A DNA stretch of 64,000 nucleotides from an uncultured Alphaproteobacteria bacterium (GTDB lineage Bacteria > Pseudomonadota > Alphaproteobacteria > RF32 > CAG-239), in contig CAKQLP010000008.1 in assembly GCA_934254675.1 (NCBI GenBank), forward strand, positions 1-64,000, read 5' to 3'. A program made the position numbers and the translations under genes. Below are positions 9,086 to 17,772 of the stretch, in pieces (position 1 is the first letter of the stretch; the number at the start of each line of letters is the position of its first letter). The notes under the pieces were generated by a model. The model made no database searches. It was not told the DNA's origin and saw only the letters and a list, made by a program, of their open reading frames with translations.

Positions 9086-9463
9086 ATGAAAGTTTTATTG
9101 TCAATTAAACCAGAATTTGTTGAAAAAATATTCTCTGGTGAAAAACGTTTTGAATATAGAAAATCCATATTCAAACAGCAAAACATTGACACTATTGTCA
9201 TATACTCAACAATGCCTGTTGGAATGATTGTGGGGGAATTTAAGTTTAAAACTATACATGCCAATTCTCCTAAAATAATTTGGGAAAAAACTAAAAAATA
9301 CTCAGGCATCTCTGAAGACTTTTTCTCTAATTACTCCAAAAACAAAGATACCGCTTTTGCGATTGAAATAGAAAAAGTGCGTAAATATAAAGAACCATTA
9401 AATCCTCATATATTGTCTACCAAATTCACAGCGCCACAATCATTTTGTTACATTGATTTTTAA
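9086..9463 (+). CDS. ASCH-domain protein
   Basis: The 125-residue protein starts VLLSIKPEFVEKIFSGEKRFEYRK as two short blocks typical of ASCH (PUA-like) domains: the SIKPEF strand and the G-EKRFEYRK turn that lines the binding cleft, followed by YSTMPVGMIVGEF. ASCH folds bind RNA or nucleosides, and some are N4-acetylcytidine amidohydrolases. The substrate here is unknown. GAGGGCTA precedes the ATG. It lies alone at the edge of the accessory island. Confidence 0.75.
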   Translation: MKVLLSIKPEFVEKIFSGEKRFEYRKSIFKQQNIDTIVIYSTMPVGMIVGEFKFKTIHANSPKIIWEKTKKYSGISEDFFSNYSKNKDTAFAIEIEKVRKYKEPLNPHILSTKFTAPQSFCYIDF

Positions 9464-9571
9464 TACACATTTTGTTAGCCAACTGGCACTAGCGCGAAGG
9501 TTTAAGGTTAAATTTTACATTTTAACCACTTTGTTATATTTTTCCCTCCGCGCCTATTATGTCTCTTTTAG

Positions 9572-10264
9572 TTATTTATAAATCAATGTAACGTGACAGC
9601 CTTTTTGAGTGTCATTTGCAGTAACTTCTGGGCATTGACACCATTCCGTGGCTTTTGCCGGTGAAATCGGTAAATTTTTTCCACATGCATAATGTCCTGA
9701 TTCCGAAGAGCTAGAAGGTGATGAGTAGTTACCTTGACTACAGTTTTTTGATAAAAAGTCACTATTTCCAGATCCTTCCCACATACTACCACTCCATGAT
9801 AAGCTACCTGTTCCGACAACCATAACTAATAGACCACTACTGTTTTCCGTTCCCCAATCAACCGATGCTAGTTGTTGGCAGGCATTTTTAGGCAACATAC
9901 CAAAAGATATCATAAATGCTTTGTCATCCATCGCCGTATAAATATTACTGAAGCCACCAAATCCGTTAGCAAACCCCCATCCCCAAGGACTATTATTTAA
10001 CTCTTTAGGAAAAGCATTAGCTTTTTTTATTGTCTCTAAGTCCAAACCGGCATAATCACCTTGATTGGCATAAAGCGTTCTAACGTTTGTGGCAATTTGA
10101 GAAATTTGATCTATGGTTTTATTTATTTTAAATTGTTCCATCGCTTTCGAATAACCGGCAATACCGCCGACACTTAGCACGCCGATGATTGCCAATACTC
10201 CTAACATTTCAATCATACTGCGGCCATTTTCATTTGGTCTATTCATTTTATTTAAAACTCCCAT
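9572..10264 (-). CDS. type IV pilin-like protein
   Basis: The 230-residue protein has a class III leader: NENGRSMIEMLGVLAIIG, where processing would fall after the G before RSMIE or nearby, followed by a hydrophobic helix (LAIIGVLSVGGIAGYSKAM). The globular part has paired cysteines near the C-terminus (WCQC and a final C near the end) and a serine-rich loop. It resembles the pilin-like gene at the right edge of the window: both share MLPK-AC, DWG-E-SSGL and NLPISPAKA-like blocks, so they are paralogs. It probably sits in a pseudopilus or type II secretion-like fibre. No assembly genes are nearby. Confidence 0.8.
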   Translation of the reverse strand: MGVLNKMNRPNENGRSMIEMLGVLAIIGVLSVGGIAGYSKAMEQFKINKTIDQISQIATNVRTLYANQGDYAGLDLETIKKANAFPKELNNSPWGWGFANGFGGFSNIYTAMDDKAFMISFGMLPKNACQQLASVDWGTENSSGLLVMVVGTGSLSWSGSMWEGSGNSDFLSKNCSQGNYSSPSSSSESGHYACGKNLPISPAKATEWCQCPEVTANDTQKGCHVTLIYK

Positions 10265-10287
10265 TTATTTAATAATATATAATAATG

Positions 10288-10473
10288 AAAAAGCTGCCGG
10301 CAAGGCAGCTGGAAGTTCGAAACTACTAGATACAAGATAGTGTAGCATATTAGCTAGAGATAGCACATTTTGCTACCTTCCAGCTTTTGGCCAGAAGATA
10401 TGCATAATTTTTGTCTTGCACACAGACATGTATCTAAGAGGCTTCGACACCCCAGACAGACTATTGCCTATCT
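10288..10473 (-). ncRNA. structured RNA, possibly 6S RNA (ssrS)
   Basis: The leftward stretch begins just after a clear promoter and ends in AGCTGCC-TTGCC-GGCAGCT plus a T-run. The 5' part (GGCAA, CTGGGG, TCGAAG, TTAGATAC) pairs with the 3' part (GTATCTAG, TTCGA, CTTCCAG, TTGCC) to make one long imperfect rod. Inside are further hairpins such as GTAGCA...TGCTAC enclosing GCTA-TCTC-TAGC. A rod of about 186 nt with a CTGGGGTGTCGAAG 5' segment recalls 6S RNA, which binds sigma70 RNA polymerase. The rod and signals are seen; the family is inferred. It might instead be a leader of the pilin gene. Confidence 0.5.
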
Positions 10474-10479
10474 ATTTTT

Positions 10480-10508
10480 AGATTAATCTAACCATAAGAG
10501 AATGTAAA
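10480..10508 (-). promoter_or_regulatory. sigma70-type promoter of the structured RNA
   Basis: On the minus strand TTTACA (10508-10503) is followed after 17 bases by TAATCT (10485-10480). Transcription would begin near 10473, exactly where the paired RNA starts. Confidence 0.6.
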
Positions 10509-10621
10509 GATTTTTTTCTAACATCAATTTGAAAATCAAGTAATATTTTTCTTAATTTTTTATCATTACTGAACACTTTTTGCCTGTCATTTTCAACCAT
10601 ATTTTAAATGTCATTATTGAT

Positions 10622-10677
10622 GTCATTATTGGGCTTGTCCCGATAATCTAGATACTCTGGTCAAGCCCGAGGATGAC
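10622..10677. repeat. REP-like palindromic element
   Basis: GTCATTATTGGGCTTG and CAAGCCCGAGGATGAC form the arms of a 56-bp imperfect palindrome with TCTAGA at its centre. Such intergenic palindromes ending in GTCAT/ATGAC are common in alphaproteobacteria. A related arm (GTCATTATC...GATAATGAC) occurs at 53207-53235. Confidence 0.6.
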
Positions 10678-10734
10678 GAGAGTATGTGCCTATGGTTTTA
10701 GAATTTTAACTACGGAATCTTTATTAGATATAAC

Positions 10735-12867
10735 CTATCGAGTTTCCACTATCGCTCTAACACCCCGAATAAAATCTTCATTTTGTTCAAAGTCTTCCAA
10801 ATTTACAGGTAATTTACGCCGCCAATTTGGATGTTTATCTCTGTCAGTCCCAGGTAGATTTTGCAGCACGTCAACTCCAAAAATATCCTCAGGCTGTGCT
10901 AAAAACACCATGCATTTGCTTGATGACAAATAGCGTTCTGTCGCTTCCATAATTCCGTTTGGATATCCTTCGCCGTACAAACAGTCTCCTTGACGTTTTT
11001 TATCCGCCGACCACGAATTCGTATAATCTAAAGCATCCAACAAACAACGGCGTTCAACTTCTCGACCTTTGTATTGATTTTGACGTTCATCTGCAGTCAG
11101 CATTTTCAATTGATACATTGTTTCAATATCTCCGCCGAACCAACGCATTTTTAGCGGCGCCATATCATGCGTGCCAATAGAACAAAATGTGTGCGGAGCA
11201 AAATCTTGCGGCAATTTAAATGGTCCGGAGCCATTCCATCGTTCCGACCACAACACGCTTAACGAATAAATCCCGCGTTTTTGAATCTCCGCAATAAATC
11301 CGTCCGGCACATTGCCAATGCTCTCGCCCACAACCATACATTTGTGAAGATAGCTTTCAAGCGCCACAATTCCCAGCATATCGGCAAACGGATAATAAAC
11401 ATACGTTCCTTTTTCCAAACTATCCGGAATTATATACAAACGTTGTAAACTCATAACATGGTCTATACGAATGGCACCGGCATTTTCCATTGCCGCACGC
11501 AAAATCTTTATAAAGGGACGATAGGCGTTTGCTTTTAATCTGTACGGATTAAAAGCCCCTAAACACCATTTTTGACCAGTTGGAAAAAAGATATCCGGCG
11601 GAGCACCCGCGCCACAATCTTTAATAAATAAATCGTTTTCGCTCCATAATTCGGCGCTGTCTTTACACAAGCCAACCGGCAAATCTCGATATAGACCGAT
11701 TTTCAGACCGCAACGCTCTATTTCAGCTTGCACATCTTCCAGCTGTTTTTCAGCCCAATATTGTAAAAATTTGAAAAAGTTTACAGCTTTGCGATTTTCT
11801 GTTCTAAATTTTTTAACCTCGGAAGATTGCGGATTTTTCAACTCCTTTGGCCACGCCCGCCAACCGCCGTAAACCGAATGGCAAAGTGATGAATAAAGAG
11901 CCTGATATGTTGCTAAATTTTCCAAATCTTCTTTGTTTTTCTTCTCAAATTTTTGATAAGACGCCGACTTTTCTAATTTAGTAAATGTTTCATCATATAT
12001 CCGCTGTAAAATCCCCATTTTGAAATTATACACACCGGTATAATCAATCTCCTCTTTTTCCCTCAATCCCTTCAATTCATTTTCTTTTCCTGTTAAATAA
12101 TCCGTTTTATACCCCGCGACCTTTTCAACATCAATATAAATCGGATTCAAAAACAAACGGCTGATGGAAGAATATGGACTGGCATTTTCCGGAAAATCAT
12201 GAAACAAAACATTGAGCGGATTTAGGCCAATAACACTCGCCCCTTGGCGTTGGCAAATATCCACCAAATTTTTCAAATCCGTAAAATCACCAACTCCCCA
12301 ATTACGTTTGCTTCTCAAAGAATAAAGTTGAACAGCCAGTCCCCAAATTTTATGGCTTTGTAAATATTCAGGCTCATAACACTGGTCAGGAGCCACCGCC
12401 AAAACAGTGTGAGCCTTACAACTTGCCGTTCGTAAATCAACATCATAATACGCCGGTTCCAGCGCGCTGTCAAAAGTGATTTCTAAGCGGACATACAATT
12501 TTTTGCCTATCATTTTTTCTTCGGTAACATGACTTGAATAAAACACTGTCGGCTCATCACCCGTTTGCTGATTAGTTATTACAAGTTCTAAATTTGCAAC
12601 ATCCGACTTTGGCAAAACAACATCAAATTTCAAATTGTCTCGACGCAAAACATAAATCGGTTCCACGGCATAAAGCCATCTTTCTTTTTCTATTTTTGAC
12701 AACAGTTTGCCGCTGTCTTCAATCTTTGCCAATTTAAATCCGAGACAATTGACAAGCTTTAGCAAAGTTTCATCGTCTGTCACATATTCTTTGCGGTTTT
12801 GCGCCGCGTCGGTATAACTTTTAGCGATACCTATTTTTTTTAATAATTCATTCCAATCGTTTTGCAT
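10735..12867 (-). CDS. malQ: 4-alpha-glucanotransferase (amylomaltase)
   Basis: The 710-residue enzyme belongs to glycoside hydrolase family 77 and disproportionates maltodextrins by moving 1,4-glucan segments. Visible signatures are LYRDLPVG, the nucleophile motif AIRIDHVM, the acid/base stretch VGESIGNVPDG and the transition-state GTHDMAP. The N-terminal 150 residues form the beta-rich extension seen in long bacterial MalQ. The ATG directly abuts the glgX stop, with GGAGA just upstream, so it is the last gene of the glgB-glgX-malQ operon. It handles the short glucans released during glycogen breakdown. Confidence 0.95.
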   Translation of the reverse strand: MQNDWNELLKKIGIAKSYTDAAQNRKEYVTDDETLLKLVNCLGFKLAKIEDSGKLLSKIEKERWLYAVEPIYVLRRDNLKFDVVLPKSDVANLELVITNQQTGDEPTVFYSSHVTEEKMIGKKLYVRLEITFDSALEPAYYDVDLRTASCKAHTVLAVAPDQCYEPEYLQSHKIWGLAVQLYSLRSKRNWGVGDFTDLKNLVDICQRQGASVIGLNPLNVLFHDFPENASPYSSISRLFLNPIYIDVEKVAGYKTDYLTGKENELKGLREKEEIDYTGVYNFKMGILQRIYDETFTKLEKSASYQKFEKKNKEDLENLATYQALYSSLCHSVYGGWRAWPKELKNPQSSEVKKFRTENRKAVNFFKFLQYWAEKQLEDVQAEIERCGLKIGLYRDLPVGLCKDSAELWSENDLFIKDCGAGAPPDIFFPTGQKWCLGAFNPYRLKANAYRPFIKILRAAMENAGAIRIDHVMSLQRLYIIPDSLEKGTYVYYPFADMLGIVALESYLHKCMVVGESIGNVPDGFIAEIQKRGIYSLSVLWSERWNGSGPFKLPQDFAPHTFCSIGTHDMAPLKMRWFGGDIETMYQLKMLTADERQNQYKGREVERRCLLDALDYTNSWSADKKRQGDCLYGEGYPNGIMEATERYLSSSKCMVFLAQPEDIFGVDVLQNLPGTDRDKHPNWRRKLPVNLEDFEQNEDFIRGVRAIVETR

Positions 12868-14955
12868 TTATTTCTCCGATTTTCTTAGTTCCAAGACCCA
12901 AACCGACCATGCCGGAACTTCTACATTTTCAGTTTCTATCGGCGTGTCCGTTTTGATTTGCTCGCTGCTATCCAAAGCTAAGCTAATCTTTGTTTTTTGT
13001 AAAAATTCTGGAAGCGTCCAATCCATTGGCTGGCTATTGGCATTATAAATTATAAAATACGCCACAGGTTCGCTGTAAATCAAACAAGAAAGGCTTCTTC
13101 TATCTTCCATATACCAATCGACATTCTGAAATTCCACACCATCTTCACGAAACCACATAATATCTTTAATTTCATAACGGGCATATTTTTCAACCAATTT
13201 TCCCGTAAAAAATTTTCTCCTGCTAAAGACAGGCATTTTTTGACGCAATTGAATCAATCGTCGAACATACCGCACCAAATCACGGTCTTCTGAATTTACG
13301 GCATCCCATACCAACCATGTCAAAACATTATCCTGACAGTACGGATTATTATTACCAAACTGCGTATTATGAAATTCATCACCAGCCACAAGCATCGGTG
13401 TGCCAAAAGACAAAAGCAATGTCGCCAACATAGATTTCATGCGTAAATTTCGATTATCCAAAATACTCGCATCTTCCGTTTCGCCTTCCACACCGGAATT
13501 CCAACTCCAGTTGGCATCATTGCCATCTCTGTTGTTTTCCCCGTTAACCATGTTGTGCTTTTCATTGTAACTAACCAAATCATACAACGTAAAACCATCG
13601 TGAGACGTCAAAAAGTTAACACTGCTTTCAATATTTCGGTTAGCATATCCAAAAATATCGCTAGAACCGGATAAACGGCTGGCCAACTCCCCGACTTGTT
13701 TTCTGTCTCCGCGCCAAAAACGCCGTGCCACATCACGATAACGATCGTTCCATTCCAACCACGAAGGAGGAAAACCACCAATGCGATACCCATCCATTGT
13801 CGCATCCCACGGCTCGGCAATCATTTTTACCTTGCGTAAAACCTCATCCTGACGCGCCGACAACAAAAAACCACTGTCTTGAGTAAATTCCCCGCGCACG
13901 CGGCTCAAACTAGACGCCAAATCCAAACGAAAACCATCAACATGCATTTTTTCCACCCAATAGCGTAAAGAATCCATAACCAAAGTCAACACATAAGGAT
14001 TTTGCAAATTAAACGACGCGCCACATCCGGTGCTGTCAAAATAAAAACGAGGATTTTCTTGTAAAGTATAATAACTTTCATTATCAATACCCCGATAGCA
14101 CAAAGTCGGCCCCATTTGATTGCCTTCAATCGTATGATTATAGACCACATCCAAAATAACTTCTTTATGATTGGCATGCAAAACTTTAACCATTTGCTTG
14201 AATTCGTCAATATTGTTTTCCACCATATATTTGGCTTCCGGCACAAAATAAGAAAGTGTTTCATACCCCCAATAGTTATCTATATACATGCCATGTTTTT
14301 CGCCAAAAAACGAAAAAACAGGCTGTAATTCAACTGTCGTAATTCCTATCCAATTCAGATAGTTGACCACGCTGTTGGCAGTCAATCCCAAAAATTTTCC
14401 GCGATGCGCAGCTTTTACTTTGGGATGAAGCTTTGTATAACCGCCGACATGCATTTCATAAATAACACGCTTGCCTGCTTCAATTTGCGGCGTTTCATCA
14501 TTTTCCCAATTAAATTCATCATTCACCACCACGGATTTAGGCACATATGGCGCACTATCCAACGTGCTAAACGACAAATCTTTATCTGCGCTGTCCGTAT
14601 CATAACCAAACAAAGCTTTATTCCAAATAATTTCTCCGCTCAGTTTTTTGGCATAAGGGTCCATAAGAAGCTTGTTTGGATTAAACCGTTTTCCTTTTGC
14701 CGGATCATAAGGTCCGTAAACACGATACCCGTAAAGTTGACCAGCCTTTACACCTTCCAAATAAATATGCCAAATATTGTTGTCGTTTACCTCAATCGGA
14801 AAACGCTGAAATTCTTTGCTTCCGCTTTCATCAAACAAACAAAGTTCCACCTTTTCGGCGTTTGCTGAAAACAGTGCAAAATTCACACCTTTTTCATCAC
14901 ACGTTGCCCCCAATGGAAAGGCGTTTCCGCTTAAAACTTTTATATCTTTGTTCAT
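12868..14955 (-). CDS. glgX: glycogen debranching enzyme GlgX
   Basis: The 695-residue GH13 isoamylase-type enzyme cuts the 1,6 branches of glycogen that phosphorylase has trimmed. An N-terminal CBM48 domain (GATCDEKGVNFALFSANA) precedes the barrel. Catalytic regions are DVVYNHT, GFRLDLAS with the nucleophile Asp, IAEPWD with the acid Glu, and FLTSHDG. Its length matches the family. It starts 25 bases after glgB ends and touches malQ. Confidence 0.95.
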   Translation of the reverse strand: MNKDIKVLSGNAFPLGATCDEKGVNFALFSANAEKVELCLFDESGSKEFQRFPIEVNDNNIWHIYLEGVKAGQLYGYRVYGPYDPAKGKRFNPNKLLMDPYAKKLSGEIIWNKALFGYDTDSADKDLSFSTLDSAPYVPKSVVVNDEFNWENDETPQIEAGKRVIYEMHVGGYTKLHPKVKAAHRGKFLGLTANSVVNYLNWIGITTVELQPVFSFFGEKHGMYIDNYWGYETLSYFVPEAKYMVENNIDEFKQMVKVLHANHKEVILDVVYNHTIEGNQMGPTLCYRGIDNESYYTLQENPRFYFDSTGCGASFNLQNPYVLTLVMDSLRYWVEKMHVDGFRLDLASSLSRVRGEFTQDSGFLLSARQDEVLRKVKMIAEPWDATMDGYRIGGFPPSWLEWNDRYRDVARRFWRGDRKQVGELASRLSGSSDIFGYANRNIESSVNFLTSHDGFTLYDLVSYNEKHNMVNGENNRDGNDANWSWNSGVEGETEDASILDNRNLRMKSMLATLLLSFGTPMLVAGDEFHNTQFGNNNPYCQDNVLTWLVWDAVNSEDRDLVRYVRRLIQLRQKMPVFSRRKFFTGKLVEKYARYEIKDIMWFREDGVEFQNVDWYMEDRRSLSCLIYSEPVAYFIIYNANSQPMDWTLPEFLQKTKISLALDSSEQIKTDTPIETENVEVPAWSVWVLELRKSEK

Positions 14956-14980
14956 TTGTATTCCTTATCTTATTGATACA

Positions 14981-17179
14981 TTAGCGAATTGGTTTCAAAA
15001 CAATGGTTGACAGCGGCGGCAACACTAATTCAACAGAATATGGCCGACCATTCACGCCATAGTTTTGAGCTTGCTGACAACCTTCGTTTCGCACACCGCT
15101 TCCCCAATAATTTTTATCATCGCTGTTAAAGATTTCTTGATAAGCGCAAGCTTCACTAACGCCTATGCGATAATTATGACGAACCACCGGTGTAAAATTG
15201 CATACCACAATCAAATAATCATCTGGATTATGTCCTTTACGGATATAAGAAATAACGCTGTCATCACAATTGGAATGATCTATCCACTCAAAGCCACGAG
15301 AATCAAAATCTTCTTCATACAAAGGCGCATTACCCTTATACATCAAATTCAAATCACGCACGCAATTTTGCATACCTTTATACATTGGATAATCCAGCAA
15401 GAACCAACGCAAACTTTCTTCGCTATTCCATTCCCAATCTTGCCCAAACTCATTTCCCATAAACAAAAGTTTTTTACCGGGGTGTGTCCACATAAAGCCA
15501 TAATAAGCGCGCAAATTGGCAAATTTCTGCCATTCATCCCCCGGCATTTTTTCCAGCATAGAACCTTTGCCATGCACAACTTCATCATGCGAAATCGGTA
15601 AAATAAAGTTTTCATTAAAGGCATAGAGCAAGCCGAATGTCAGCAATCCATGGTGATATTTGCGATGCACGGGTTCATGGCTGATATAACGCAAAGTATC
15701 ATTCATCCATCCCATGTTCCATTTATAGCCAAAGCCCAAACCTCCGGCTGAAACCGGACGTGAAACCATCGGCCATGCGGTTGATTCTTCGGCGCAGGTA
15801 ATTGTTCCCTTAGTTTGTGTATAGACCATTTCATTCATTTTACGAATAAACGCGATAGCTTCCAGATTTTCATTGCCGCCGTAAACATTTGGAACCCACT
15901 CGCCTTGTTTGCGCGAATAATCCAAATACAGCATAGAAGCCACGGCATCCACACGCAAGCCGTCAATATGAAATTCTTTTAACCAATACAAAGCGCTGGC
16001 GCACAGCAAATTGCAAACTTCCGTCCGTCCATAGTTATAAATTTTTGTTCCCCAATCTTTGTGTTCGCCTTTTCGAGGATCGGAATGTTCATACAAACAT
16101 GTGCCGTCAAATTCTGCCAACCCGTGCGCGTCTTTAGGAAAATGCGCCGGAACCCAATCCATAATCACGCTAATACCGGCCTGATGGAATTTATCAATCA
16201 TATAGCGAAAATCGTCAGGTGTGCCAAAACGAGAAGTCGGTGCGAACAGACCTGTTATTTGATACCCCCAAGAAGCATCCAAAGGATGCTCACACAATGG
16301 CAAAAACTCAACATGCGTAAAGCCCATATTGCTGACATACGGAACTAACCTGTCGGCAAAATCCCGATAAGACAAAAACTCTGTTCCATTATTTCCCTTA
16401 CGACGCCAAGAGCCCAAATGCACTTCATAAATAGACATCGGACGGTCATAGGTGTTGCTGTTTTCACGATATTTCATCCATTCGGCGTCATTCCACTGAT
16501 AGTGATTAATATCATACACAATGGATGCTGTGTTTGGACGAACCTCCGCAAACGTGCCCATTGGATCAGATTTCGTTAAAATTCTGTCATCCTGTGTTTT
16601 AATCTCAAACTTATAATATTCGCCTTCAACCAGTTCGGGAATAAAAATATCCCATACGCCGCAATTGATATGTTTGCGCATCACATCAATACGACCATCC
16701 CAATTATTAAAATTACCAATTACCGAAACACGTTTAGCATTCGGCGCCCACACGGCAAACGCCACACCTTTAACGCCGTCAATTTCCATAAGATGCGAGC
16801 CTAATTTTTTATAAATTTCACGGTGATTCCCTTGAGCAAACAAATATTCATCAATATCACCGATTGTTGCCGGAAAACGATAAACATCTTCCGCGTCATA
16901 GACATGTCCCTTATCATTAACAATTCTGAATTTATAGTCAAAATCTGTTGTTTTATCAAAGTTAAGCTGGAAAAAACCCCGTTCATCTATTTTTTCCATT
17001 TTTCCTAATATGTTTCCGTTTCTATCAATAACATCTATTGATTCCGCAAAAGGCTGATAAGCGCGAATAAAAACTTTTTTAGTACCCTTGTTGCGATGAA
17101 TGCCTAACACTGCAAAAACATTGCCGTGATCTCCATTAACAATAGCTGTGATTTCATCTTTAGATAACATATTTTCCAT
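14981..17179 (-). CDS. glgB: 1,4-alpha-glucan branching enzyme
   Basis: The 732-residue GH13 enzyme makes the 1,6 branches in glycogen. It has an N-terminal GlgB-specific domain, a CBM48 domain (FAVWAPNAKRVSVIGNFN), and the catalytic blocks MDWVPAHFP, GLRVDAVASMLY (nucleophile Asp), CAEESTAWP (acid Glu) and LPISHDEVVHGKGSM. I place the start at the ATG at 17179 because GGGAG lies 6 bases ahead of it; an in-frame ATG at 17224 lacks a good ribosome binding site and would add a hydrophobic, unlikely stretch. It leads the glgB-glgX-malQ operon. glgA, glgC and glgP are not in the window. Confidence 0.95.
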   Translation of the reverse strand: MENMLSKDEITAIVNGDHGNVFAVLGIHRNKGTKKVFIRAYQPFAESIDVIDRNGNILGKMEKIDERGFFQLNFDKTTDFDYKFRIVNDKGHVYDAEDVYRFPATIGDIDEYLFAQGNHREIYKKLGSHLMEIDGVKGVAFAVWAPNAKRVSVIGNFNNWDGRIDVMRKHINCGVWDIFIPELVEGEYYKFEIKTQDDRILTKSDPMGTFAEVRPNTASIVYDINHYQWNDAEWMKYRENSNTYDRPMSIYEVHLGSWRRKGNNGTEFLSYRDFADRLVPYVSNMGFTHVEFLPLCEHPLDASWGYQITGLFAPTSRFGTPDDFRYMIDKFHQAGISVIMDWVPAHFPKDAHGLAEFDGTCLYEHSDPRKGEHKDWGTKIYNYGRTEVCNLLCASALYWLKEFHIDGLRVDAVASMLYLDYSRKQGEWVPNVYGGNENLEAIAFIRKMNEMVYTQTKGTITCAEESTAWPMVSRPVSAGGLGFGYKWNMGWMNDTLRYISHEPVHRKYHHGLLTFGLLYAFNENFILPISHDEVVHGKGSMLEKMPGDEWQKFANLRAYYGFMWTHPGKKLLFMGNEFGQDWEWNSEESLRWFLLDYPMYKGMQNCVRDLNLMYKGNAPLYEEDFDSRGFEWIDHSNCDDSVISYIRKGHNPDDYLIVVCNFTPVVRHNYRIGVSEACAYQEIFNSDDKNYWGSGVRNEGCQQAQNYGVNGRPYSVELVLPPLSTIVLKPIR

Positions 17180-17331
17180 AATAAACTCCCATAACAAACA
17201 GCAAAATAATATTAGTTTGCTCATATTAAAACTTTCACCTTATATGTATATAAACTAATCAAGTTAATTGCAAGAAAATAAGCTTAAAATTCATGTAAAA
17301 AAATTCCCTAAAAATTTATATTTTTAAAGTA

Positions 17332-17359
17332 TTGACGCTCAAAAAAAAGCGTCTATACT
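17332..17359 (+). promoter_or_regulatory. promoter with a palindrome in its spacer
   Basis: TTGACG (17332-17337) and TATACT (17354-17359) are 16 bases apart. GACGCT (17334-17339) and AGCGTC (17348-17353) form an inverted repeat between and across them, separated by an A-run. A repressor could bind here. It drives the DUF2934 gene. Confidence 0.6.
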
Positions 17360-17393
17360 CAAAAGTGTTGTAAACAATTATTGGAGATATAAA

Positions 17394-17609
17394 ATGAATA
17401 AAAATTATAATGAAAATTATGTACGCGAAGCTGCTTACTATAACTGGCAAAATGCAGGTTGCCCAAGCGGTCAGGACGAATATTTTTGGACAATGGCAAT
17501 TAACCAGTTATATGGTTCAAATTCAAGCTGTTCTTGCAGCAGCAAGAAATCTTCTTCTAAATCTTGCGCCGCAAAAACAAGCACCAAAAGAAAAACATCT
17601 AAGAAATAA
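17394..17609 (+). CDS. DUF2934 small protein with Ser/Lys/Cys-rich tail
   Basis: The 71-residue product has the DUF2934 core VREAAYYNWQNAGCPSG followed by DEYFW, about residues 10-30. The tail (SSCSCSSKKSSSKSC and TKRKTSKK) is low-complexity, basic and cysteine-rich. DUF2934 proteins are short and of unknown function. TTGGAGATATAAA gives a good ribosome binding site. A strong promoter and a terminator make it a single-gene unit. Confidence 0.75.
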   Translation: MNKNYNENYVREAAYYNWQNAGCPSGQDEYFWTMAINQLYGSNSSCSCSSKKSSSKSCAAKTSTKRKTSKK

Positions 17610-17627
17610 TTTTCTTGTTATTTTTAC

Positions 17628-17662
17628 AAAAAAATACCTGCTTTTCCGGCAGGTATTTTTTA
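17628..17662 (+). terminator. intrinsic terminator
   Basis: AAAATACCTGC and GCAGGTATTTTTT-type arms pair around TTTTCCG and are followed by T-rich sequence. It ends the DUF2934 transcript. Confidence 0.8.
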
Positions 17663-17772
17663 TTTCTGAAGTTAAAAATAATTTTATATTTTCTGATATC
17701 GTTTTTCTAAAATAATTATATTTCCTCAGCGTGTATTTTTTTCTATATAACAGAGTTATACACAGCATACTA

